DNA of 64,000 nt, from NCBI GenBank assembly GCA_045564655.1, contig JBJLGX010000022.1, forward strand, positions 26,081-90,080, given 5' to 3'. Source of the stretch: UBA826 sp045564655. Lineage in GTDB: Bacteria > Chloroflexota > Dehalococcoidia > Lucifugimonadales > UBA826. Shown here in pieces: positions 9,591 to 17,777 of the stretch. The notes under the pieces were generated by a model. That model worked only from the letters and a program-made list of their open reading frames with translations. It ran no database searches and was not told the DNA's origin. How positions within the stretch are numbered: position 1 is the first letter of the stretch; each line of letters opens with the position of its first letter. Made by a program: the position numbers and the translations under genes.

Positions 9591-10608
9591 AGAATTACTT
9601 CGATCCGGGTTTCCGTATTTTATGACCTTAGGTCAAAGAAGAGTTACTTCAACACCGATGGATATAGGGTTTGGAAAAGAAAAAATTTATATTCTGGTTC
9701 GGAACTTAAATTTGGGAACATATATACGAGTTATTAATTGGGAAGATGATAACTTAGGAACTATTGGAGGTCCTGAAGGGACAAGATCCCCGTCTCCTGG
9801 TAATGAAAATATCAAGGACGCTTCGTTTCAATGGCCAGCAGGATTACTGGTCGATGATGAGGAAAACTTATATGTTACTGACGAAGCTAAGCACTCTGTT
9901 GTTGTTATGAATCAAGATGGAGACCATCTTGATTCTTGGGGTGAATATGGAGCGGGGGAAGCACAACTTAATAGGCCGTCTGGGATGTCTTTTGATGGGG
10001 AAGGTAATATTCTTTTATCAGACACAATGAATAATAGATTGCAAAGATTTACTAAGGACGGTAAACATTTACAGACTATTGGTGAGGATGTACTAAATAA
10101 TCCTTGGGGTGTTTGTGTAGATGCGGATGATGATATTTATGTTGCGGATTGGAAGAATGATAGAGTTGTTAAATTTAATCCAGATGGTATAAAACTGCAA
10201 ACTATAGGGTCATCTGGAAGTGGGAAAGGACAATTTTCTAGACCTTCATCCGTAGCAGTGGACATTCATGGAGATATCTATGTTGCAGATTGGCAAAATA
10301 ACAGAGTCCAGCTTTTTGATAATTCAGGTAAATACATACAAAGTTTTCATGGCGACGCCACTTTATCTAAATCAGGCTTAATGTATATTATGGCAAATCC
10401 TGTCACATTACGCCTTAGGGAAATGGCAGACTTTGAGAAGACTCAAAGATTAGATGTTCCTATGATGGTTAAAGTTGATAAAGAGTTAAGGTTGTTTATA
10501 ACTGATACTGGTAATCATAGAATCCAAGTTTACAAAAAGGATGCGATAGAATTATCTGAAGATCAGATAGCCCCTCCTATGCGTAACCCTATTTTGTTTA
10601 CTACGTAG
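9568..10608 (+). CDS. NHL-repeat beta-propeller protein
   Basis: A 346-residue protein made largely of NHL repeats, seen as recurring 'DEENLYVTDEAKHSVVVMNQDG', 'LLSDTMNNRLQRF', 'DDIYVADWKNDRVVKF' and 'GDIYVADWQNNRVQLF'. It should fold as a six-bladed propeller, usually a binding scaffold or sometimes a lyase. No signal peptide is visible. The ATG at 9568 overlaps the DUF1501 gene by 23 bases; an in-frame ATG at 9577 is an alternative. The same DUF1800-plus-NHL pairing recurs at 15132-17594, which suggests that the two proteins work together. Confidence 0.9.
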   Translation: MNFMLQNKELLRSGFPYFMTLGQRRVTSTPMDIGFGKEKIYILVRNLNLGTYIRVINWEDDNLGTIGGPEGTRSPSPGNENIKDASFQWPAGLLVDDEENLYVTDEAKHSVVVMNQDGDHLDSWGEYGAGEAQLNRPSGMSFDGEGNILLSDTMNNRLQRFTKDGKHLQTIGEDVLNNPWGVCVDADDDIYVADWKNDRVVKFNPDGIKLQTIGSSGSGKGQFSRPSSVAVDIHGDIYVADWQNNRVQLFDNSGKYIQSFHGDATLSKSGLMYIMANPVTLRLREMADFEKTQRLDVPMMVKVDKELRLFITDTGNHRIQVYKKDAIELSEDQIAPPMRNPILFTT

Positions 10609-10975
10609 ATTTTGATCTTTTATCTCGTATAAATTGAGCATAATCTAAAACGGATTTCCATTCTTCATCTGAAAGATCACTAATATCTGCTAATCTATCT
10701 AGGTATTCTTGATTTATTTCGGGAACGTTATAATGCTCAGTTTCAATATATCCTGACAATACAGCTAGTACGGCATATGGCAATCTTAGAGTATGAGAAA
10801 TTTTCTTTAATGTTTTAACAGTTGGTTGTATTTTGCCATTTTCTAGGTGAGTTATGTAACTTCCACTCATCTCGATCGTTGCTGACAATTGTCTTTGAGA
10901 CAATTGCCTTGCCTCTCTTGCCTCTTTAACAATCTTTGCAAGTTTTTTATAAGGAAACTCTGTATCTTTTGACAT
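10601..10975 (-). CDS. XRE-family transcriptional regulator
   Basis: A 124-residue protein with an N-terminal Cro/C1-type helix-turn-helix (residues about 11-68), seen in 'LSQRQLSATIEMSGSYITHLENGKIQPT' and 'LKKISHTLRLPYAVLAVLSGY'. The C-terminal half is helical and carries 'LSDEEWKSVLDYAQFIRDKR'. It is encoded 20 bases after the enolase-superfamily gene on the same strand, so it is probably co-transcribed with it and may control that operon, for example through the palindrome at 12168-12212. That link is inferred. Its 3' end overlaps the NHL gene by eight bases. Confidence 0.88.
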   Translation of the reverse strand: MSKDTEFPYKKLAKIVKEAREARQLSQRQLSATIEMSGSYITHLENGKIQPTVKTLKKISHTLRLPYAVLAVLSGYIETEHYNVPEINQEYLDRLADISDLSDEEWKSVLDYAQFIRDKRSKST

Positions 10976-10995
10976 ATCTGAATTATATTGGTTTT

Positions 10996-12078
10996 TTATG
11001 AAGATAATTTTTCGACCATCTTCATATCTAATTCAACTCCTAATCCTGGCTTATTTGGTATCTCCATGAATCCATTTTTTATATTGAGAGGTTCTTTTAA
11101 TATAGGGTAATCATCTCTTATTGATATATGCTCTATATTGTATTCTTGTTCATAGACAGCTATTTCAGTTGCGGCTACAAAATGTGCATGTGCGACTGTG
11201 CTTAAGATAGGCTGAGTATTATGGCAGGTGATAGGAATTTCATACGCTTCTGCTATGCTAGCTATTTTTATTAAGGTAGTAAATCCAGGCGATTTAACTA
11301 TATCGGGCTGAATTATGTCTACTTTTCCTTTTGTAATAAGATCTTTGTACTCATAAGGCGTATATATGTTTTCTCCAGATGCTATAGGGATATCTAAATT
11401 ATCAGCAACATGTGCTAATCCTTCTAAGTCATAATGTGGTCTAGGTTCTTCAAAATGGAACACGCCCAATTGCTCTAATTGTTTCCCGATTTCGATACTG
11501 TGATGCCTAGAGTAAGCTCCGTTAACGTCAACGAGTATATCCATATCGTCACCTATGGCCTTTCGTACTTCAGTGACAGTTTTTATTGTTTGGTCTGCAG
11601 GATCATCAATTTTTCCTGGAATTGCACTGTGAAGTTTATATCCCCGATATCCTTTTTGTATAAAAGAATATGCCCTTTGAGCTTCTTCTTTAGGTGTCAT
11701 GCCACGTTTCATAGAGCTTGCATAAACGGGCATTTTTTCGCGTACTTTCCCTCCGAGTAAGTCATATATAGGTAGCCCTAATGCCTTTCCCTTTATGTCC
11801 CATAGGGCTATATCTAAAGCGGCAATTCCTATCCAAACAGCTCCACCCATTTCTGTTAGGGAGTTTCCCGCTACCGTCATGTCATGAAATCTCATGTTTG
11901 TATCAGTAGGGTTTTTGCCTATAATGGCAGGTGCCAAAATTTCGTCGATTAGGGTTTTTGTTATTACAGGTTGCCTTCTAAAACATTCACCTATGCCCGT
12001 TATTCCTTCATCGGTTTCCACGAAGACATATGGAAATTCTTTATCTAATATTAAACATTTAACAGATGTTATTTTCAT
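10996..12078 (-). CDS. Mandelate racemase/muconate lactonizing (enolase superfamily) enzyme
   Basis: A 360-residue enolase-superfamily enzyme that should abstract the alpha-proton of a carboxylate, often a sugar acid, using Mg2+. Visible metal ligands are Asp184 ('LVDVNGAY'), Glu210 ('HFEEPRP') and Glu236 ('ASGENIY'). The acid/base groups include Lys148 in a K-x-H motif ('YKLHSA') and His286 ('TCHNTQP'), the latter paired with Asp259. The KxH in place of the common KxK suggests a dehydratase-like subgroup, but the substrate is unknown. A GGAGG site precedes the ATG. The XRE regulator gene is immediately downstream. Confidence 0.92.
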   Translation of the reverse strand: MKITSVKCLILDKEFPYVFVETDEGITGIGECFRRQPVITKTLIDEILAPAIIGKNPTDTNMRFHDMTVAGNSLTEMGGAVWIGIAALDIALWDIKGKALGLPIYDLLGGKVREKMPVYASSMKRGMTPKEEAQRAYSFIQKGYRGYKLHSAIPGKIDDPADQTIKTVTEVRKAIGDDMDILVDVNGAYSRHHSIEIGKQLEQLGVFHFEEPRPHYDLEGLAHVADNLDIPIASGENIYTPYEYKDLITKGKVDIIQPDIVKSPGFTTLIKIASIAEAYEIPITCHNTQPILSTVAHAHFVAATEIAVYEQEYNIEHISIRDDYPILKEPLNIKNGFMEIPNKPGLGVELDMKMVEKLSS

Positions 12079-12167
12079 GTGACCTCCGGCCCATACCGCG
12101 ATAAATAACGTGTAGAATACAATTGTACTTGCTAGACTGAAGCAATACTAGTCATGGGATAAAAAGC

Positions 12168-12212
12168 ATACCCATAATGCATATATGTATATATAAAATG
12201 CATTATGGGTAT
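12168..12212. repeat. 15-bp inverted repeat, possible operator
   Basis: ATACCCATAATGCAT (12168-12182) is perfectly inverted as ATGCATTATGGGTAT (12198-12212) around a 15-base AT-rich centre. A further ATAATGCATATAT lies about 20 bases downstream. It sits in the divergent spacer between the enolase-superfamily gene and the gene at 12272. It could be a regulator binding site, for example for the neighbouring XRE protein, or a transcribed hairpin. It has no T tract typical of a terminator. Confidence 0.7.
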
Positions 12213-12271
12213 ATATGAACAACTATAATGCATATATATTTGCCTATATATGTTGTAAAAGAGGTAATATT

Positions 12272-12718
12272 GTGAAATTTGTAATGATTTTTGGGCCTAT
12301 CTTGATAACCTTATCAATATTATTTGTTGGTTATTCGGATTACATAATTGATGGGCAAAAATTTTCTGAAGGAGAGGCCATTGCAATGGTAAAAGAAAAA
12401 CTTGTTCTAGATAGAGACAGTAACTATACGCGAGAAATATGCAACCATGTCCTTATTGAAATTAATAATGATTTATACAATGATGGAGAAGGGTTGAAAG
12501 AAAGATATCTTGGTAGTGGAGTTTGGGAAGTTTCTTTTGGTGAGGGTCCGGTAACTCCTGTTTACGGGGGGCTGTCGTACAGTTCTTTGGGATATAGAAA
12601 TATTACATATTTATGGTTAGTTTATGAGACTTCTTTAACGGTTGAATCAAAAGGTACTCACGAATATGATGCTGACTTGAACGGTGAATGGAATCAAGCA
12701 GTTAGGTTTAAATGTTGA
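12272..12718 (+). CDS. Hypothetical protein with N-terminal membrane anchor or signal peptide
   Basis: I do not recognise this protein. The GTG at 12272, with AGAGG seven bases upstream, is preferred over the ATG at 12215, because it gives a clean hydrophobic N-terminus ('KFVMIFGPILITLSILFVGY') and 148 residues. The rest is hydrophilic, with 'GEAIAMVKEKL' and two conserved-looking cysteines, 'REICNHVL' and a C-terminal 'FKC'. It is probably exported or membrane-anchored, facing outward. A DUF805 gene follows 23 bases downstream. No function can be assigned. Confidence 0.65.
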   Translation: MKFVMIFGPILITLSILFVGYSDYIIDGQKFSEGEAIAMVKEKLVLDRDSNYTREICNHVLIEINNDLYNDGEGLKERYLGSGVWEVSFGEGPVTPVYGGLSYSSLGYRNITYLWLVYETSLTVESKGTHEYDADLNGEWNQAVRFKC

Positions 12719-12741
12719 TTGATTAAAATAAGAGGTTTTTA

Positions 12742-13161
12742 ATGTTTTGTTCACAATGTGGCGTTGACAACAATGATTCTGCTAGTTTTTGTAAAACCTG
12801 TGGCATATCTTTGGCTTCTCATAGAATTTCATTTTCTGATGCTATTTCTTTAGCATTTAAAAATTATGTGAATTTTAGTGGCAGGGCAACTCGAGCTGAA
12901 TTTTGGTGGTTTTTTCTATTCACTACCCTTTTGTCACTTGTTACCCAGGTTATAGATACGGTTTCATCAATAGGGATTTTGAATTTAATTTCCTCTCTAG
13001 TTGTTTTTGTGCCATCTCTATCTGTGGGAGTTAGAAGGCTTCATGATATAAATAAATCAGGATGGTGGTTATTACTGTGGTTTGCAATAATTATTGGCTG
13101 GATTGTGTTATTAATCTGGCATGTGCGACCTAGCGACAAGGGGGTTAACCAATACGGGTGA
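12742..13161 (+). CDS. Zinc-ribbon plus DUF805 membrane protein
   Basis: A 139-residue protein with two parts. Residues 1-24 form a zinc ribbon ('MFCSQCGVDNNDSASFCKTCG', two CxxC pairs). Residues about 30-139 are a DUF805 domain (PF05656, YhaH-like) with about four membrane segments and the family motifs 'NFSGRATRAEFWWF', 'RRLHDINKSGWW' and 'DKGVNQYG'. The DUF805 function is unknown. It follows the hypothetical exported protein by 23 bases and may share its transcript. Confidence 0.9.
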   Translation: MFCSQCGVDNNDSASFCKTCGISLASHRISFSDAISLAFKNYVNFSGRATRAEFWWFFLFTTLLSLVTQVIDTVSSIGILNLISSLVVFVPSLSVGVRRLHDINKSGWWLLLWFAIIIGWIVLLIWHVRPSDKGVNQYG

Positions 13162-13189
13162 TTTAACCCAATGTTTTAGTATTGCAATA

Positions 13190-13339
13190 TCACTTTAGGT
13201 AATTGCGAATGAAATAAATGAAAATTCCAAGACCAACACCAGATAATATGATTTCAGGGTTATTTGTTAATATGCCACCAGTTATTAATCCAACTGATAT
13301 TGCAAAGGTACCTACTAGTGTAAACCATCCTTTAGTCAT
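13190..13339 (-). CDS. Small membrane protein (49 aa)
   Basis: A short reading frame starts five bases after the stop of the SDR gene on the same strand and encodes 49 residues. It contains two hydrophobic stretches ('FTLVGTFAISVGLITGGIL' and 'IILSGVGLGIFIYFI') separated by 'TNNPE' and ends in basic residues, the pattern of a two-pass membrane hairpin. The overlap-like spacing and consistent codon use support it, but it is short and I recognise no family. It would be co-transcribed with the SDR gene. Confidence 0.55.
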   Translation of the reverse strand: MTKGWFTLVGTFAISVGLITGGILTNNPEIILSGVGLGIFIYFIRNYLK

Positions 13340-13344
13340 TAAAT

Positions 13345-14127
13345 TTAACCTTTCGCATATCTAGAAGGATTGTCTCCCTCGAATTGCCACAATGGTCGTG
13401 CACCTATGTCTACTCCTCCGTCTACGGCAAGATTTTGACCTGTAACCCAAGCTGACTCATCTGATGCGAAAAATAATGACGCATAAGCAATATCGTTTGG
13501 GAAACCTGTTCTATGCAAGGTTGGCTCAGCGGTTGGGACTGAATCTTCAACTAGGTCTCCTCTAAATAGTCCTGCATAAATACAATTAACTCTAATATTA
13601 TCGGAATATATTTCTTTCGCTAAGTGATTAGACAACCCGATAACGCCACTTTTAGCAGCACCATATGCGGAATTCCCTTCCTGACGGACACTATCACTTG
13701 CCGCTACTGTAATAATTGATCCCCCTCCATTATCTTTCATTACAGGTCTGATAGCCTGATAGATATTGTAGAAACTGTTCATTGTTACGGAGATAGTTTC
13801 GTTCCAATATTCCTCTTCAATACTTTCAGCTTTTTTACTAGGGTCAAAGTTTCCTCCCGCTGCTGAATAAAGTATGTCAATTTTCCCTAATTGGCCGACT
13901 ATCTTTTTTACAACTTCATTAACGGCAGGTTTATTTGTTAGATCACATGTAAAAACTAAACATGTTCCACCAAAAGATTCTATTCTGCGAGCAGTTTCAT
14001 TTAAATGGTCATCAGAACGAGCAATAATTGCGACTTTAGCTCCTTCCTGTGCAAAAAGCATAGCTGTTGCTCTTCCCATCCTTACGCCGGCACCTGCCAA
14101 AACAGCAACTTTATCCTTTAGTCTCAT
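13345..14127 (-). CDS. SDR-family NAD(P)-dependent oxidoreductase
   Basis: A classical short-chain dehydrogenase of 260 residues. The glycine motif is slightly unusual ('GAGVRMGRA', residues 12-20), and 'SAAGGNF' stands in the NNAG position. The catalytic residues are Ser144 or Ser146, Tyr155 and Lys159 ('YGAAK'). The C-terminal 'WVTGQNLAVDGG' fits the family. It lies downstream of two tandem F420-type enzymes on the same strand, so the three may act on related substrates. The specificity is unknown. Confidence 0.92.
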   Translation of the reverse strand: MRLKDKVAVLAGAGVRMGRATAMLFAQEGAKVAIIARSDDHLNETARRIESFGGTCLVFTCDLTNKPAVNEVVKKIVGQLGKIDILYSAAGGNFDPSKKAESIEEEYWNETISVTMNSFYNIYQAIRPVMKDNGGGSIITVAASDSVRQEGNSAYGAAKSGVIGLSNHLAKEIYSDNIRVNCIYAGLFRGDLVEDSVPTAEPTLHRTGFPNDIAYASLFFASDESAWVTGQNLAVDGGVDIGARPLWQFEGDNPSRYAKG

Positions 14128-14160
14128 TTGAGTTCCTTTTAGGTTATTTGTTTAGAAAAA

Positions 14161-14619
14161 TTAAGATATTGGACTGGCTAAGAAAAGAGGTACTAATCTT
14201 TCAAGTTTGCTTTGGTATTCATCATAAAGAGGTTGAACCGCAGCACCAAGAGACCATAACCTATCCCTTTCAGGTGATTCAGGCATTTCTGTTGCTATCA
14301 TTTTAAACACTTGGGTTTTATCTCTTATTTCAACTGTTGGATTAGCTTTGAGGTTGTGATACCACGCCGGATGGTTGGGGTTGCCGCCATAAGTAGCAAT
14401 TAAAATGTAATTATCACCATCTGCAACTCTTATTAAAGGTGTTTTTCGAATAGCTCCAGTCTTTAATCCAGTATGAGTTACTATAATTACAGGTAGACCA
14501 GTATCACGTAATGGGTCTCCCTCTACTTTATAGGTAATACCCTCAAGTCCCCCACTACTTTCATAAAGCTCAACTTGATCTGCAACCCATTTTCTTGAAC
14601 TAGGTATATATTCAGTCAT
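14161..14619 (-). CDS. Nitroreductase/deazaflavin-dependent (Ddn-type) family protein, copy 1
   Basis: A 152-residue protein of the deazaflavin-dependent nitroreductase family (split beta-barrel), members of which use F420H2 to reduce diverse substrates. Family features are 'VTHTGLKTGAIRKTPLIRV', 'YILIATYGGNPNHPAWYHNLKANPTVEI' and a C-terminal 'PERDRLW'. It is the second of a tandem pair; its neighbour at 14632 is clearly a duplicate, and both start 'xEYIPS' and share 'WVADQVELYESSGGLEG'. Use of F420 is inferred from the family; no F420 synthesis gene is in the window. Confidence 0.9.
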   Translation of the reverse strand: MTEYIPSSRKWVADQVELYESSGGLEGITYKVEGDPLRDTGLPVIIVTHTGLKTGAIRKTPLIRVADGDNYILIATYGGNPNHPAWYHNLKANPTVEIRDKTQVFKMIATEMPESPERDRLWSLGAAVQPLYDEYQSKLERLVPLFLASPIS

Positions 14620-14631
14620 TATGTGTCACCT

Positions 14632-15102
14632 TTAATTAGATACAGGGCTAGATAAGAAAATTGGTAATAATCGGTCAGTCCTACCTTGGTAAACCTCGAA
14701 TGGAGGGTAAGTAGCTACTGCTAAATCCCATAATCTAGACCTCTCAGCAGATTCAGGGATTTCAGTTAAAATCACATCAAACACTTCAGTTTTATCTCTT
14801 AGTTGAACTCTTGGATTAGCTTTAAAATTATGATACCAAACGGGATGCTTAGGTTTCCCTCCTTGCGAAGCGACTAAAATATAATTATCACCATCTACAA
14901 CTCTCATTAAAGGGTTTTTTCTAATAGCTCCTGTCTTTCCTCCAATACTAGTTATTAAAACTACAGGCATTCCTGTATCCCATGACATACCTGTAATTTG
15001 GCCTGTATCCCATAAAGTAGTACCCTCAAGTCCCCCGCTACTTTCATAAAGCTCAACTTGATCTGCAACCCATTTGATTGGACTAGGTATATATTCGGCC
15101 AT
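14632..15102 (-). CDS. Nitroreductase/deazaflavin-dependent (Ddn-type) family protein, copy 2
   Basis: The upstream partner of the tandem pair, about 156 residues. The ATG at 15102 is preferred over the GTG at 15111, because it aligns with the start of copy 1 and has AAAGGTGG just upstream. It keeps 'GGKTGAIRKNPLMRV' and 'YILVASQGGKPKHPVWYHNFKANPRVQL'. It differs from copy 1 mainly in a longer loop around residues 27-42 ('TTLWDTGQITGMSWDTG'), near the expected active site, so the two copies may have different substrates. Confidence 0.9.
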   Translation of the reverse strand: MAEYIPSPIKWVADQVELYESSGGLEGTTLWDTGQITGMSWDTGMPVVLITSIGGKTGAIRKNPLMRVVDGDNYILVASQGGKPKHPVWYHNFKANPRVQLRDKTEVFDVILTEIPESAERSRLWDLAVATYPPFEVYQGRTDRLLPIFLSSPVSN

Positions 15103-15131
15103 TATTACCACCTTTGAAAAAATTTAAATTG

Positions 15132-16145
15132 TTATTGAATTGGATCAAAAATCTGTACGCGATGTCTATTAGTTTCTAGAGCGTATACCCTTGAATCTTC
15201 ATCAACTTCTACTGCAGTAAGGCCCCAAAAATATTTGTCACTATAGGAAGAAATAGTATGAGGTGAACTGTTTTTAGGTATATCTAAATTGTATTCTAGA
15301 TCTGACGATTTTCTGGGATATGCTTCATCTGGATTGACATCTAGAAACTCTTGTCCCCATTGAGACATAGTAGCTTGTCCTCTAGTTGAAAATATTGGTT
15401 CACCTTCTGGTGACAATACTTGAAGGGTTTCGTTTCCAGAATCAGCAACGTATATAGTTCCATTTTTATCTACAGCTACTCCAGATGGGTTCTTAAGTAT
15501 ACCGTTTCCATTCATTTCAGAAATTAAGTTTCCGTTTGTTGAAAATTTCAATATTCTATTATTTCCCCAATCTGCTACGTAAATATTTCCCTGATTGTCT
15601 AGATTGATTCCCCAAGGTAAATTAAATAATTTTGAGTCACCAAAGGAAAAATTATAATTTCCAAATTTGTCGTATTGCTGTATTCGATTATTTTTGTGGT
15701 CGACAACCCACAAATTATCATTTTGATCAAATCTGATTCCAGAAGGTCCGGAAAACTCTCCATCACCAGTTCCGTATTTTCCCCATTTATATTGAAAATT
15801 CCCTTCAGGATCAAATACAGTTATTGTATTTTTATATTCGCAACTTACGTATATCATCCCTTCAGAATCTAAGGCTACAGATGTGGCCCAAATAAACTGT
15901 CCGTCCTTTTCGCCAAAGTGACCTGCAACACCGTGAAAACCATCATCAAGGTCACAAATTACAACTCTCACTGATTCGGGCTCTCCATAAGAATCAACTT
16001 CATGAGATCTATTTAACACGTACATTTTTTTGTTGGAACCTATAGCTAAATCTCGTGGATAAAAAAAACCTCGACCTCTTTTGCCGGAAAAGCCAATGGT
16101 TTTTTTATATTTTAAGGAAAAGTTTTTTGATTTTGCAGTTATCAT
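15132..16145 (-). CDS. NHL-repeat beta-propeller protein
   Basis: A 337-residue NHL-repeat protein with blades seen as 'EGMIYVSCEYKNTITVFDPEG', 'DNLWVVDHKNNRIQQYDKFG', 'GNIYVADWGNNRILKF' and 'GTIYVADSGNETLQVLSPEG'. It parallels the NHL protein at 9568-10608 and is likewise encoded just after a DUF1800 gene (15 bases). No DUF1501 gene is present between them. No export signal is visible. Its ligand is unknown. Confidence 0.9.
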   Translation of the reverse strand: MITAKSKNFSLKYKKTIGFSGKRGRGFFYPRDLAIGSNKKMYVLNRSHEVDSYGEPESVRVVICDLDDGFHGVAGHFGEKDGQFIWATSVALDSEGMIYVSCEYKNTITVFDPEGNFQYKWGKYGTGDGEFSGPSGIRFDQNDNLWVVDHKNNRIQQYDKFGNYNFSFGDSKLFNLPWGINLDNQGNIYVADWGNNRILKFSTNGNLISEMNGNGILKNPSGVAVDKNGTIYVADSGNETLQVLSPEGEPIFSTRGQATMSQWGQEFLDVNPDEAYPRKSSDLEYNLDIPKNSSPHTISSYSDKYFWGLTAVEVDEDSRVYALETNRHRVQIFDPIQ

Positions 16146-16160
16146 ATTATTATCCCATTA

Positions 16161-17594
16161 CTAGCATAGTTGATATTCACGAGTAGTTGTTATTAATTGC
16201 ATCATAGCTTTAGCATAATTTGTAGGTCCCAATGATCCTTCAGATTTATGTTCCCTAGCAAATGAAATTAATGTTTTTTTAGTTTCATCTCCAATTTCTA
16301 TAGAACCTAATGTTTCCATACAAGAATCTATAAAATCTAAAGGGTCTTCATCATATTTTGCTACAAGACTATCTATAATTTTTTTAACTCCTGGAGATTC
16401 TGTGTTCCCAAATTGTTCAGAACAGAAGTTGATTCTTTCTACAAGTGTTCCTGTATCAGACCATTCTAGTCCACCGTGCCAACCTTCCACTGTTGGGGGG
16501 TTATAAATATGCTGACCCATATTAACCATTGCCAAAAATATATTTCTTGCATCGAGTCTGGGGCCGTTTCCAAATTTGTCTGTCAGGCGCGTCACACTAA
16601 TAACTAATTCGGATGGACTTTTCACTTTTTTATAAAAATTTGATCTGTCTTTAAACTCTTCTGACAAAAATAGAGCTCTGAGCATTTCTTTTATGTTGTA
16701 GTCAGTTTCAAAGTAAACTTTTTTCAGTTTTTCTATAAGTTTTGGGTTATTTGGTTTTACGTATGGCCATTGAGTTACGGGTACCTCATCGGCAAGAAAG
16801 AAATTACAGATATGTCTTGATATGAAAGTTGCAGTTGCCTCTTGTTTGCAAATAATTCTCACAATGTCTTCACCTGTAAAGTTGCCAGTTTCCCCTAAAA
16901 ATGTTTTTTCACCATTGTCATGATCTTCAGGTAAATACTGAAATTGCCAGGCATATCTTCCATATGGTTGAAATGAACACTTTGAAGCTTGCGCGTCTAT
17001 ATAATCACCGTTCACAACGGTCCATCCTGTAAATGCTCGAGCGCATTCTTTTACATCGGTTTCAGTGTAATTGCCTACTCCCATAGAAAATAATTCTAAT
17101 AATTCACGTCCATAGTTTTCATTAATTTCATCTTTGTGGTTGGTCCAATTGTCTAGCCAATAGATCATTGCAGGGTCTTTTGATAAAGATATTAATAGGT
17201 TATCAAAAGAATTTAAACCATTGTCCCTGAACATAGATATTTGTCGTTTCATAGGAATTGCACCGGATAATTTTGTGACACTAGTTGCAAAAATTGTGTG
17301 CCAAAACAATGCAATTTTTTCACTTAGCGGAGCATTTGTAGAAACCATTCTATAGATCCATTCTGTTGGACCACCATATGGGCCCATGGTTGCAGAAGTT
17401 TCTGTATGGTATCTCATGATAAGTGAGTCTGGCATTCGGGTGACATCAGTAGGCGTTAATAGTTCTTCTACTGTTTTTTCATATCCAACAGATTCGTAAT
17501 GATTTAATTCTTCTAAAGTGGATCCGAAACCAGCTCTTCTTAGTAAATGCGCAATTTGGTATTTTGATTCTGTTACTTTCTTCTTAGTTACCAT
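16161..17594 (-). CDS. DUF1800-family protein, second copy
   Basis: A 477-residue DUF1800 protein clearly related to the one at 7013-8416. It shares 'AHLLRRAGFGST', 'SEKIALFWHTIFAT', 'GRELLELFSMGVGNYTE', 'CARAFTGWT', 'DHDNGEKTFLGETGNFTGEDIV' and 'NPPTVEGWHGGLEW'. It is on the opposite strand, leads a two-gene DUF1800-NHL cassette and lacks the DUF1501 partner. No signal peptide is visible; the N-terminus is 'MVTKKKVTESKYQ'. The conserved RRAGFGS and GREL motifs suggest a shared core activity that is still undefined. Confidence 0.92.
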   Translation of the reverse strand: MVTKKKVTESKYQIAHLLRRAGFGSTLEELNHYESVGYEKTVEELLTPTDVTRMPDSLIMRYHTETSATMGPYGGPTEWIYRMVSTNAPLSEKIALFWHTIFATSVTKLSGAIPMKRQISMFRDNGLNSFDNLLISLSKDPAMIYWLDNWTNHKDEINENYGRELLELFSMGVGNYTETDVKECARAFTGWTVVNGDYIDAQASKCSFQPYGRYAWQFQYLPEDHDNGEKTFLGETGNFTGEDIVRIICKQEATATFISRHICNFFLADEVPVTQWPYVKPNNPKLIEKLKKVYFETDYNIKEMLRALFLSEEFKDRSNFYKKVKSPSELVISVTRLTDKFGNGPRLDARNIFLAMVNMGQHIYNPPTVEGWHGGLEWSDTGTLVERINFCSEQFGNTESPGVKKIIDSLVAKYDEDPLDFIDSCMETLGSIEIGDETKKTLISFAREHKSEGSLGPTNYAKAMMQLITTTREYQLC

Positions 17595-17688
17595 TAATAG
17601 TTACCCCTTGAAGCATCATGCTCTTTGATTATATGGCATCAGTCAAATTTCAAGAAACCTAAAAAAACTAACTGTTTATTCCTATAAA

Positions 17689-17708
17689 TGTGTAGTTTAA
17701 ATAACACA
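17689..17708. promoter_or_regulatory. Candidate operator palindrome upstream of the DICT operon
   Basis: TGTGT and ACACA flank a central TTTAAA in a 20-base near-palindrome ending two bases before the predicted -35 box. A second small inverted repeat, TTGTA-N6-TACAA (17710-17725), covers the -35 region itself. Together these look like a binding site for a dimeric activator or repressor, but no regulator is encoded next to it, so this is an inference from symmetry and position. Confidence 0.45.
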
Positions 17709-17709
17709 C

Positions 17710-17738
17710 TTGTATTTTATTACAAACATGTGTATTAT
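17710..17738 (+). promoter_or_regulatory. Promoter of the zinc-ribbon/DICT operon
   Basis: TTGTAT (17710-17715) and TATTAT (17733-17738) are separated by 17 bases, a good sigma-70-type match. The start of transcription would be near 17745, giving a leader of about 33 bases before the first gene, which has a full AGGAGG ribosome site at 17765-17770. Confidence 0.6.
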
Positions 17739-17777
17739 ACTTAGCGTAATGCAATTTATTAAGTAGGAGGTTGTGAT

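Noticed and set aside
12215..12271. Upstream ATG start for the exported hypothetical protein
   Set aside because: It would add 19 residues with no ribosome site, while the GTG at 12272 has AGAGG at correct spacing and opens directly into a hydrophobic signal segment.
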